Shown piece after piece: positions 23,825 through 34,424 of a stretch of DNA of 64,000 bases. The stretch is taken from NCBI RefSeq assembly GCF_032884065.1, contig NC_088865.1:48582868-48646867 (forward strand). Direction: 5' to 3'. The stretch comes from Artemia franciscana (lineage: Eukaryota; Arthropoda; Branchiopoda; Anostraca; Artemiidae). Position numbers and translations under genes: made by a program. Position 1 is the stretch's first letter. Every line of letters starts with the position of its first letter. The notes beneath the pieces are model-generated. The model had not been told where the DNA came from and did no database searches. It saw only the letters and a list, made by a program, of their open reading frames with translations.

Positions 23825-24180
23825 AAGCGATCAGAAATTAAATATAAAAAAAAACAAGTTTTTTTCAACTGAAAGTCAGGAGCAACATTAAAACTTAAAA
23901 CATACAAAAATTATAAAGTATATGAGAGGGGGTGTCCCCTCCTCAATACTTTGCTCTTTATGGTGAAGTTTTCTTAGAACTTTTAAAAAAGCTTAGTATT
24001 CTTATGAAACGTCCCTTTTATTTCAGGAGTCATTCTTAAGTAATTGGAACAAAAAGTAGAACATTACCGTAATGAGCTACCCCTTGAGGAGGGGGCAAAC
24101 CCTCTCATAGACGTAATAATTTTTTTTAAGTTTGAATATTGCTCCTTAGGCCTACTTTCTGTTGAAAAAACTTGTTTTCT
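23825..24180 (+). repeat. Foldback element hairpin only, copy 5
   Basis: Starts GAAATTAAATATAAAAAAAA, then CAACTGAAAGTCAGGAGCAA and AAACTTAAAAC, and ends CTACTTTCTGTTGAAAAAAC. Only the terminal hairpin module is present, with diverged arms. It lies 130 bp after the tetraspanin exon donor. Confidence 0.65.
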
Positions 24181-24570
24181 TAATTAATCCTAATAAATAG
24201 TGAAAAGCGAAAGAATACGAGAGAAAAAATGAATGAAGCATTAGGGTTCGGTACTCTTTTCTTAGTTAAAGCTTCTAAGTACCAATGACGGTAAAAATGA
24301 AGCCTTATTGTTAGATTTGCTGAAGCGGAAACTCTCCGCTTCGGAGAGGGGGAAAGCCCTCTCCCAATTTTATGATTATTTCTGATTTTATTGTTAACAA
24401 AACAACAAATAATGACAAAATCATAAATACATTATAAATAAATTTACAATTCTATACTGATGCACAAGTTGCGGTTACCAAGGAAGGTTAACTGTCTTTG
24501 CATTGTGTTTCCTGCTGATCAAAGATACAGCTTCCTCAGGATGAGCCACTCAAACATCTGAACTACGTAG

Positions 24571-24898
24571 CAGTGTTTTAACACCACAGCGGTTTTCCGC
24601 CATCATGTGTTTTCTGCCACCTTTTAATTCAGTTAGGTCAGAAATGACATATATATAGACATAGACATAGACATAAACATTTAAAAAGACTTAGACATAG
24701 ACATAGACACAGATATTGACAAAAACATAGACATATACATAGGTATAGACATATACATAGATATAGACATAAACATAGACATAGACTAACCTAGCCTCTT
24801 TATTCTGACTCAACTAATCCTCTTGATGATGTAAGATTCCCCGGGTGGCGGAAAACATACGGTGACAGAAAACCGCAGTGGTGTAAAAGCACCCACTC
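24571..24898. mobile_element. Inverted-repeat element with hexanucleotide core
   Basis: Arms of about 52 bp at 24571-24621 and 24844-24898 are reverse complements at roughly 80% (ACACCACAGCGGTTTTCCGC against GCGGTTTTCTGTCACC on the complement). Between them is an imperfect (ATAGAC)n tract, 24650-24786. The layout suits a small non-autonomous DNA transposon whose centre has become a microsatellite. No coding frame is seen and no target duplication was established. Confidence 0.6.
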
Positions 24899-24999
24899 TC
24901 TGAACTATCCTAAATTTCATAACCATGTGGGTAATTAAAGCACTTGTTTAGCGAACCTGTAGGTAGGTAGGTATGCGTTTATTTCATCAAATAAAAACT

Positions 25000-25610
25000 A
25001 CTAAAATTGCACTTACAATCAATAATATACTGCTCCATTTAGGTACCTAAAATGTCCCTGTTCAGCAGCAAAACTACAACAAATAAATGATAACTATTCA
25101 TTCAAAATCAAAGAAATACGAAAAAAAAAAAAAAAAAAAAAAGGCGAAACACTATACAATCTCTAAACAGCCATCTCTCATCATAAAAAAAGAAAAAAAA
25201 AAGGATAAAAATTTAAACAATATAATTTATAATTTATTCAAAAAATAATTTTTTATTCTTACTTTAAATAACATAAGTTTTTCAGAACACCTAACACTCT
25301 CTGGAATTGAGTTCCAAATAACAACACCTACATGTTTAATCATAAACCCAGATCGCGTTATATGCCTGATTTCACTAGTCAGCTGATCAGAGCTCCTAGT
25401 AGAATAATCGTGGTAATTTGAATTATATCGATAAAAACTTCTAAAATATTGAGGAGACAATCGATTTAAAACCTGGTATACAAAAATTAAAATCTGTTGA
25501 GATTTAATAAAATCAATATTCAAAATATCTAAATCTCTAAAACTATCTCTAGTACTACCACACGCAAGATACTCACCCAAACTTCTAATTGCCTTATTCT
25601 GCATATTTAC
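25000..25610 (-). pseudogene. Non-LTR retrotransposon 3' fragment (C-terminal RT domain)
   Basis: A 125-codon minus frame (25604-25227) starts MQNKAIRSLG. It contains a YQVLNRLSPQYFRSFY block, then YSTRSS and GVVIWNSIPESVRCSEKLML, and ends with a lysine-rich tail. This matches the C-terminal region of LINE polyproteins of the CR1/Jockey type (QKKAIR, Y.TR, G...WN.LP, F....K). Poly(T) and AAAAAA tracts and a TAGG repeat (24960-24975) sit beyond its 3' side. It is a 5'-truncated remnant. Confidence 0.72.
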
Positions 25611-26660
25611 GGATACGTGTTTTGTTTATTTTGGTTTTTCCCCAATGGTGATCGTATCATCTCAGTGGGTCTAGAACATCGAGAGAGGACTCATTCGAAC
25701 ATAAACTAAAATTTCTAGTATGCTTTTTAAGTGACAAAAAAATTGGAGGGCAACTAGACCTTCTCCCACGCCATTTTTTCCTAAAATCGTTTTTTTCCTA
25801 AAATAAAATATTTTTTAGATAGCTATTTTGTTCAGCATAGTTGAAATGTCTAATAACCATGTCTTTAGAAATAACATGACCCGCTACAACCCCCTGAGGA
25901 AAGGTCCTTAAGCTATAAAATTTGCTCGTTGTTTACTTACATATAGCATTTGTATAATATTAGTATTTTGGGAAGTATGCATACATTTTTCGGATGGGGA
26001 GGGGAGGATGATTTTTTTTTACTGGGGGGAATTTACACGGGACAAATTTTTCCTGAAGAGGGAATTTTCTGGGGGCTGAACTTTTCAGAGGAAATTGTAT
26101 ACTGAGGGATTTGCAAGAATTTCTATGCGAAATTTCTTTATAGTTTGCTTTCTCTCCAGTGACTCAATTTTACGCGTGGAGGTGTTACGGGTAATTATCC
26201 TGGGTAAATTTTCACCAGTATTGCATTTTCCAGTTATATATTCATGGGGAGGGGAATTTTTCCATGGAGGCGGAGTCAGATTTCCTGGCATTATTTAAAA
26301 AAATCTATCAGAAATTAAATATAAAAGAACAAGTTTTTTCAGCTGAAAGTAAGGAGAAATAATAAAACTTATAACGAACAGAAATTTTTACTTATACAAG
26401 GGTGTACCCCCCCCCCCCCCCTCAAAAGCCTCGCTCTTTAAGCTAAAGTTTAAATTTTGTCCCTATTCTTTAAGAAAGACTCCTGAAACACAAAGGTTGT
26501 TTAATTAGTACAAGAAGTAACTTTTCTGAAAATGTCAACAAACTTTATCATGAAGAGCGAGCTGTTGAGGAGGGGAAACCCCCCTAGCAAAGTAAATTCT
26601 GTTGTTTAATAATTCTACTAACTTTCAGTTGAAAAGAATAGTTTTTTATTTATTTTTTTT
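25611..26660 (+). repeat. Foldback element, partial copy 6
   Basis: Begins inside the body (CCCCAATGGTGATCGTATCA, then TTCTAGTATGCTTTTTAAGTG). It continues through the satellite-like part and the hairpin region 26335-26640. The left end is missing. A C-run of about 18 lies at 26407. Confidence 0.7.
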
Positions 26661-27761
26661 AGTAAAGCGGTACCTTATTGGTAAGCGACAAGCTAATTGG
26701 TAAATAAAAACGCTTGGAGTCACTTATTGACAACGTTTTTATCACTCCTAAAAGCTTTCTGCGTAATACTTTACAGTTTAGCGAAAGAAAAAACTTTTTT
26801 CAGTGTAAAAACTTTTTTTAATTTTGTTCTAGTACCTGGACCCAGAGATAGCAAGGTTTGGGCTGGTGGGGATGTAGAAATTTCTACTGTTTGTCTTGCA
26901 ACTCTTTTTTCTCGAATAAGTACACTTTGTTAATATGAAATGTCATAAAGTACATTTTGTTAGTATGAAAAGTTATATTTAAACTATGTTGTTTTAAACT
27001 TTTTTCTATTTGAGTGAATTCTCTTTCCTTCTGTCTCTTGTGCTCTTTTTTTGTTCTTTTTCTTTTTCTTTTTTTTCTCTTTTGAATGTTTTTTTTTTGT
27101 TTTCTCTATTTTTGTGAATAGATGCTTTGCATTTTATGCTCTTGAATGATTAATAGATTTATATACGAAAGTCGTGATTGGAGGCCCAGCCCTCTTATGC
27201 GTCCATGGAGCCCTAATGGGGATCTACATTTGGGTTATTAATATAATGATTTTTTTTTGTAGTATATCTTATAGTTAGTGTTTAATAGTTGGCATATATT
27301 CCCTCCCTTGTAAAGGTCATGGAGTCTTTCTGAGGATAACGTCTTGTACAACATCTTTTTTCTTCTTTACTTTTTCTTTTTTTTTATTGTTGAGATGTAT
27401 ATATTTTTCTACTCCGTACGTGCATTATTTTTTCTTCCTTTATTTCCTCTCAGTAAGTAAATATCTTTTTTTCAGCTTTTAATCCGTAAAGGCTTCCCAT
27501 AATTTTTAAGCCAATGAGCTTTTGGGGGGAACTAGTACAGTTTATTGTTGTGCATGTATTGATTAAGAATAAATCTTACCTTATTATTGTTTATAATTTA
27601 CGCAGTATCATTTTTGTCTAAAAATTTGTTATTATTTTTATTCTATTAACTTGCTTAATATATTAATCTTTTTGCTATATTACTTTTTATTATATTTATA
27701 TTTTTATTTGTTAATTGATATTTTTTTATTTGTTATTAATTGATATTATTATTTACAATAG
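26661..27761. other. T-rich intron sequence, nothing recognised
   Basis: Long pyrimidine-rich and AT-rich stretch of the second tetraspanin intron. A 78-codon frame at 26697-26933 has no family features. Confidence 0.5.
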
Positions 27762-27914
27762 TTCAAATGTTGTGGAGCGGCAAGATATGAAGATTGGGTC
27801 CATAGTTTATGGATAAAGCATAGTCGGTTGAATAATACTGTACCTGATTCGTGTTGTAAATCAGAAACCCCTTCATGTGGTATCAGAGATCATCCCAGTA
27901 ACATTTACTATGAC
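27762..27914 (+). CDS. Tetraspanin exon: large extracellular loop with CCG
   Basis: The acceptor TTTACAATAG precedes TTCAAATGTTGTGG, and the donor is GAC before GTAAGT. Its 51 phase-0 codons start [12 protein letters not shown], continue with [17 protein letters not shown] and end SNIYYD. The CCG, the PDSCC pair and the single SCG are the disulphide cysteines of the loop, and the closing GC is on the next exon. NNT is a possible glycosylation site. A (AT)60 tract starts 27 bp after the donor. Confidence 0.9.
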
Positions 27915-27937
27915 GTAAGTAAAATAATTGGATATTT

Positions 27938-28105
<168 letters not shown>

Positions 28106-28299
28106 ACCTTGGAAACATCCCAAATGCCTTGGAATGCCTTATATATATTTCATGCCTTGGAAATATGAAATTTTTTTTTCATATTTCTGATATAAATAAA
28201 AAAAATTATTTATATGAATAAAAAATTGATTTGTGGACCTATATTGCTAGCTGTAAGCCCACACGGTCTATTTTAGGAAAACAAATGAGTTCATTCATC

Positions 28300-28610
28300 A
28301 AATCGATAGTTGGTGTGCTGGATTGGAATCCTTTGTCAGCAGGGCGAGGATTCGAGTCCTAGTGTTTCCAATTATTTGGTTTGGAACAGGGAATCAGTGG
28401 CGTAACTCTGTAAACCCACCCAGAGTTGACCCAACTCTAAATAGGTACCTAGAGAAATTTGGGGAAGGTAAGGAGGAGGGATGTGCAAAAGCACAGGATG
28501 GCTGGCCCCCATTCCCCGTCGCACTTTCTGGCTGAAGGGCCTTGAGACGGAGATCAACACCGCCAGTTTGAACTTTAAGAGTCTAGTTCTGCATCCTTTA
28601 CCTTTTTTTA
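28300..28610 (+). mobile_element. tRNA-derived SINE
   Basis: An A-box-like ATAGTTGGTGTGCTGG (28306-28321) and a good B box GGATTCGAGTCC (28348-28359) lie at tRNA-like spacing. A non-tRNA body of about 200 bp follows (AGTGGCGTAACTCTG, then GATGGCTGGCCCCCATTCCC, then GGGCCTTGAGACGGAGATCA). A T-run after 28600 may be the RNA polymerase III stop. The head does not fold into a full tRNA, so it is not called as a tRNA gene. Confidence 0.65.
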
Positions 28611-29159
28611 CTACGATAGTTTCTTATTAGAACATAAATGTTCTTATATAAGAGTTTAACCTCAAATTTTTAAATCAAGATTTGCAGTAAGAGTCATAGG
28701 AAAATTAATGGCCGAATGTACCATCCACAAGAGACTGATGCCTAAAAAAGGAGAGGGTTGGATTGATTTTTGCTAGTTATATATATTGTAAATAACCAAT
28801 CAACCAGATGAATTGATTGAAAATGTTCGGGAAACTGCAGAGCGTATTCTCGTCAACTTGTCTAGCCTCAAAACACACACACACAAAAACAAGTTTTCGT
28901 TACCGTGTAAAAATACAAAAGCCATCAATTCTCAAAATTAAAATGCTGCAATTTAGTTTTTCATCGTAAGAAACAGACAGTCTCGTCCAAAAATCTCAGA
29001 TTAAAAAAGAAAAATGAGAGATTCCACTAAAATACAACAAATAGCCTATCACAATAGCCTATCGCAAAGCAGCCTGAGGTCAACATAGTTTCGCCCACTC
29101 CTTCTCATATGTTTCATATGAGAAGAATGTTTCATTTCATACAACATTTTGTTTTAAAT

Positions 29160-29575
29160 GTTAAAACGACTGTTCGACCGACTTCAAACTCGACTATTCA
29201 AACGAGTGACTGGTTTAAACTATACAAACAATTTGGAACTCGACTAATTGAACAAGTGACTGGTTTAAACTACTCAAACGAGTTCAAACTCAACTATTCA
29301 AACGAGTGTTGGTTCAAACTATTCGAACGAGTTTGAAGTCGACTATTTGAACGAGTGACTGGCTCGAACTATACAAACGATTTTGAACTCGACTATTTGA
29401 ACAAGTGACTGGTTTAAAATACTCAAACGAGTTCCAACTCGACTATTCAAACGAGTGTTGGTTCAAACTACTCAAGCGAGTTTGAACTCGACAACTTGAA
29501 CGAGTGACCGGTTCGAATTATTCGATACAGTTTGGACTCGGCTGTTCGCTGTTCGAATGAGTGACTAGTGGCTAG
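29160..29575. repeat. Higher-order minisatellite of 50-bp units in trimers
   Basis: Eight units of about 50 bp are marked by CTCGACTAT-like lines at about 29190, 29239, 29289, 29338, 29388, 29438, 29488 and 29537. Unit types alternate in threes: GACTGG with ATACAAACGATTT, GACTGG with ACTCAAACGAGTTC, and GTTGG with ACGAGTTTGA. Each type recurs every 149 bp. The unit itself holds CGA/TCG-rich inverted half-sites. Confidence 0.85.
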
Positions 29576-31403
29576 TTTTATTATGCAGTAACCATGACCA
29601 TTCTTGGAAGGAAGGAATAAAAAGATGAAGGTGTCACTATCTTTATGTACAATCAAACTTTCATTGACCTACAAAATATTTGGATTTGTTTGTTTTTTCC
29701 AAAAAGCTTCAAAAGATTTTTTTATTCAATGACTGCTCATAAAACATTAAAAAAGGACTTTCTCAACTTTGAAATTTTCTTTACGAACTGGTAGAATTTA
29801 TTAAAATCGCAGTATTTAATTAAGTATTTTAAGACTTTCAAGCATTAAACTAGAAGTTTAAACTATGGGTTAGTTTAAAAATCTTAAGATTGTACCAACA
29901 ATTGTTTCTATCACATAAGTTTCATAAGTATTCTATACAAAATTATTGCTAATAGTTCTTAGCAATTTTTCAAAAAAAAGTGACGAAGGAAACTCTTTTT
30001 TTGGTTCAAAAATTATTTGGGACAACTGTTTAGTAATGCTTATTGCATTAAAGTTTAATGTTATACTCGTTTTTAGCCTTTAAATGGTGTTTCAATTTTT
30101 TCTTTTTTTGTAGCTAAATTTGTTAGAATCATGATCCATAATTGACTTTGTGGAATTTTGGAAATATATTTTTATGTTAAATCAAAAATATTTACCAAAA
30201 TTATGCTATTTGTCAACAAAAATGCTTTTGATCAAAAATTTTTGTAAAAAAATTAAAACCAATTGTCATTCTACAAACCACTTTTCAGCTAGAAGGGTGA
30301 TAGTCTGACATTCTCGTACAAAATGAATGTATACACATGCATTTAAATATGATATACATTTCATACACATGCACAATCTACATTCTAATCTATTTCAAAT
30401 AAGGGTTTATATTATTTCTAATTATTGCTCTTCTGACTAAACTGATTTTTGTCTGCAAATCTTCATTTATTCTACGTTTTTAGAAGAAACGGTTGTAAAG
30501 TGCATATGAAGGCTAATCGAAAGATTTTTCAGTTTTGATTTTTTTTTTTGTTTTTTGTTTTTAGTCAATAGTGATAGTTTTCACTTTTGTGAATTCTCGT
30601 GACTCCAGTGAATAAATAAATAATAAATAATAAATAATATACTTATTATTTATAATACTTATCATTTATAAAAAAAAATAAATAATAAGTAAAAAAATTC
30701 AATAGAGGAAAGGGTAAAAATTTTCTATCTTAAACCTTCCAAAAAATTGTAATCCAATTTTTTTAGTGACTAATAAATGTAGTATTTTAGACGTTTCCAC
30801 CACATATACAGCGATCGTCATCAGTAGACATACTAAAGTATTAAAATTAAAACTAACATATTTATACAGAACAAAATATTTACTTCATAAATTTTTGTAT
30901 TTAAATTTTCTTGATTTATAAATATTCTTCTTTAAAATTGCCTAAATGTCAGTTGAATTTCTAATGAAGGTGGATAAATCTTCTTTGTCTTCTAATTGCA
31001 AAAGAAAGGTTGTTGAATTTATAGTTATATACTTTTATCTCCACATACATACGAACGTTCATCCAGCCATAGAAAGGCGGCGTGGTCTTTGAAAAAAAAA
31101 TCAGAAAAAAATTTACAAGAAACAACATTAAAAAACGTAAGAACAAAAACAGTTTGAAAAAAAAATATAAATAATAATTTATGGTAATGCATGGAGAATG
31201 TGAGTATTTCTAGCCGCACAAACTTCCTCGTTGTCATGCTGAAAAGTCGTATCTAAAATTTTTAGTCGTATTTAAAGTATATTAAAATTAAAAAAAATTA
31301 CTTTTGAACGGAAATGTGGATCAGGGTGAAGTGTGAAAGTCTGTAGGCGCAGCAGCGATAATTTATACGAGCCAAATTTTTTACTAATTATCTATCGTTC
31401 CAG
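29576..31403. other. AT-rich intron sequence, nothing recognised
   Basis: The last tetraspanin intron. It holds only AT-rich low-complexity DNA, including an AATAAATAATAAATAA stretch near 30612. No exon or known repeat was recognised. Confidence 0.55.
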
Positions 31404-31556
31404 GGTTGCATTCATGGCTTGGAAAAACTAATCACAGAACATCTTACTGTCTTAGCCGCAGTTACTTTTGGCGTTTGTTTGGCCCAAATTCTAGCCATCC
31501 TGTTTTCCATTTGCCTTTTTGTTAAGTTAAAGAAACTTAAGGAAAATCCTTATTAA
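31404..31556 (+). CDS. Tetraspanin last exon: GC motif, TM4, C-terminal tail
   Basis: The acceptor TATCGTTCCAG precedes GGTTGCATTC. Its 50 codons plus TAA (31554-31556) start GCIHGLEKLITEHL, supplying the last loop cysteine. A TM4 helix follows (VLAAVTFGVCLAQILAILFS), then a tail with KLKKLKENPY. Cysteines at the cytosolic end of TM4 could be palmitoylated. The tail is short and ends in NPY, a possible sorting or PTB-type motif, which is inference only. Confidence 0.9.
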   Translation, partial: GCIHGLEKLITEHLTVLAAVTFGVCLAQILAILFSICLFVKLKKLKENPY

Positions 31557-31600
31557 TATCTACACAATGTATTTGTATTTATTGACTTTTACAAATTACC

Positions 31601-31606
31601 AATAAA
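31601..31606 (+). promoter_or_regulatory. AATAAA poly(A) signal, tetraspanin
   Basis: AATAAA 45 bp after the TAA, in AT-rich sequence, with a TG/T-rich stretch just downstream (31612-31640). Confidence 0.7.
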
Positions 31607-31639
31607 GGAGTAAATATTTGTTTTAATCGTCCTATTTTT

Positions 31640-34148
31640 TATTTTTATCAAACGCATGAATCAAGCATGGATTCATGACTGAATTTGTCACCAAATCCTT
31701 AGATTTTTCGGAGCCTTTCTTCTTAGGACTGAATTTTTGGAATGGTAGTTGAATTTATGTAAACGCATATACATTTGTCATCATCATCTCTGCTCCTTTT
31801 GGTACTTATGATGCGAATGGTTCTTTCGGCTGTGATAAAATCTTTTTTGATAAAAGGTTGTTATCGCAATTTCCGGTTGATAAGGAAATTTTTGGAACCA
31901 TTATTATCTGATTTTTTTTCCAAGTATATTATTCAAATAATTGAGGTGAGTTTGAACTGACATGATGTCTAATAAACGAAATTTTGATATGGATTCTAAT
32001 ATACAATTGATAAAGATCTTCTTGCACTATAATGGTGTCATAGCAATGATCGTGGGCAGGAATCAATGCATTTGATAACACAGGTACTTTTCAATTATTA
32101 ACCTAAGATTTAAAATTGGTCGACACATAAACTACCCTTTCTAAACCAACACTGTTCTTCTCTTATAACTTTGTCTACAACACCTATCAGTCTGAAAAGT
32201 ATCATATTACTAAGTAATTTGTTATCTATAGACACCAGGCTAATGCCTCGATATCGCAAAGAAGAAAAATGAGGGTTAAATCTATGGCTAAAATAAAAAC
32301 ATAATGAACCTCAGAAACAAATCCCTAAGTCAAAATAGGCCGTCTCCAAGCAACGATGCGAGCGTATCCCAAAAACGTTTATAAGTGTTTCGCAGGGGCT
32401 TAACCCATAGCCCTTAAAACAAAACATAAAACTTATGCAGAAATAAGCAATAATTGTAACATAATGGTAAGTGCGGGTCTCTTACACAGTTTTAGACCCC
32501 CCCCAATCCCCTGACAGTAAAAGCAAACGTGAAACCCCTCTTAAAACAGAATCCTAAAGGACTACAGACGTATTGAAGATATGGAAAGGAATAAATACGT
32601 AGGTTTAATCTAAGGAAAACAAAGGGACAAATAATACTTACCAGAATACTTGTTGCACTAAGGAGTACCCAACTTTCTATTTAGATGGCTTTTCAGCCAA
32701 TAGGGTTTCCAGATTTTCTTATAGATTCAAATATTAACCGCTTGATCGTTAAATTAGTTGTTTTTGCTTATAAATATCAATATTCACGTTACTTTATAAT
32801 GATCTGCTTAATATTAGACCAAAAGTTTTTCTTTCATGTTTATTGTAATCTTATTAGCTTAATACATTAGGTAAATTTCTTCGGTATTTATATTTTGAAA
32901 CTCACAAGAAAACAAAACTCTGAACTATAAATTTCAGATTGCACAAATTGATGTTATCAGGAAGCTTGTACATTAAATAGCTGATATAAGCCAAAGTTTG
33001 GCTTTCATTCAACCGCAATATGAGTTGCAAACAGTTGCAGTTGAGTTTTCAGTCAACTGCAATTTACCATTTTGCCTCTTCGATTTCTAATTTATTTAGT
33101 ATTAAAATCATGCCATTTAACGAGTCTGGGAAGATGCTCAGGATACAGATCAGCACCATCCATAAAAGGTAAAACAGAAAAAAAACTATCTCAACAATAG
33201 AAGAAGTGATTTTTTCTTGTCTGTCCAGCATATTTTGAGGGCTTACTATATCCCTTTCTAGAAATGGCCGGTTATATTTATTTTTTACAATATATTTTAT
33301 ATTAAAATGATGGTGCAACGTATAAAATATGCTGAATTTGATGCTAACTAGTCTTTGCAACAGTTTTTGTAATTTCTCTTTCTTTTCTTGCCCCCCTTTA
33401 TGGGTGCCATGTGAACCATTGTTGCTGAAGAGAATAAAACCCCTTCATCTTAAAGATAGCCTATTAAAAATTCAAGGCTTTTTTTGGATTAGCTATGAAT
33501 TGTGCTTAGTTTTTGAAGCTGCAATTTCCAAAATTTGCTACAAATCAAAAAGTCTCCCTTAGTATAACGAGATACAACCGTAAGATTCAATAGTAGATTT
33601 TTCTGTGTGTTTTCCAATATGTAAGTTTTAAGTTTGCTTGGGTCTTGCGTCTTCTTTGAATTTCCTCTTTTTGTGTTCTATGGGTAGTTCTAATGGCTCT
33701 GATTTAATGGGGAGAGGGATGGATCGTAAGAGAAGTGACTTTTGAATGTGACTTTTTTCACATTCACAAAGAAGTGACTTTTGATAACCCGAAAAAGTGA
33801 GATTTAAATGATTTTTCATTTACTATTCATGGCTTACTTTCATTAAAAAAAGAGTTTATTTTTAAACAACTGCTCGTACAGGCAAATGTCTTTCTTTCAT
33901 TCAAATATACAAACTTACATTACACAGTTATAGCTTAATATACTGTTAAATGTCTAAGCCATGTTTGAATAAGGGATTTTAAGTTTTTAAATGGCTTATT
34001 CTGTATTTTTTGATTTTTCGTGAATATAACAAGCTTCAAAATTAACCTAGTGGCACATGCCCGAAGCTACGAAATTTTCAACTAACAAAAGATACCGTAT
34101 CTATAAGGGTTTCCTAGGCCGAGACGCATTAATAGCTTGCAACATTAA
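31640..34148. other. Intergenic space between convergent genes
   Basis: No gene recognised. A small hairpin, GAATGTGA and TCACATTC around CTTTTT, lies near 33733-33755, flanked by two copies of AGAAGTGACTTTTGA. A C-run lies at 32507. Open frames here are AT-driven and lack family features. Confidence 0.5.
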
Positions 34149-34154
34149 TTTATT
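34149..34154 (-). promoter_or_regulatory. AATAAA poly(A) signal, TH
   Basis: TTTATT on the plus strand, about 100 bp after the TH stop codon in the direction of transcription. It is the nearest canonical signal seen. Confidence 0.45.
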
Positions 34155-34255
34155 ATGTTTAAACAGGGGTATAACTGCTAACAAATCAATCTTATACGAT
34201 GTTACATATGCTACAGCAGAAACTAGATTCACGGGATTTTGGTATATTGCCCCCT

Positions 34256-34424
34256 TTATAGGGTACCAAGCCTTTTCAGGGCAAATTGTATGCTGTTTAA
34301 ATCCCAGTTAATTTGTTTTGTGACCTGGTGTACTTTTTCTGTAGAATCCAGTACTTCCAGAGTTTGTGTAAAAGGGTTATACCAGAGGTCGTATGGTCGT
34401 CGAATGTTCTCTTCAACCCATCGT
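34256..34424 (-). CDS. TH: TH last exon: C-terminal tetramerisation segment
   Basis: The acceptor CATTCTAG precedes a single base that completes the Arg codon begun in the previous exon. The frame reads RWVEENIRRPYDLWYNPFTQ, then LEVLDSTEKVHQ, then a heptad-like helix INWDLNSIQFALKRL, and stops with TAA at 34258-34256. RPY-x-x-x-YNPFT-x-x-x-EVLDS is the usual family signature just before the C-terminal coiled coil that forms the tetramer. Confidence 0.92.

Noticed and set aside
28306..28370. tRNA gene
   Set aside because: A and B boxes are present, but the acceptor and anticodon arms do not pair and a SINE body follows.
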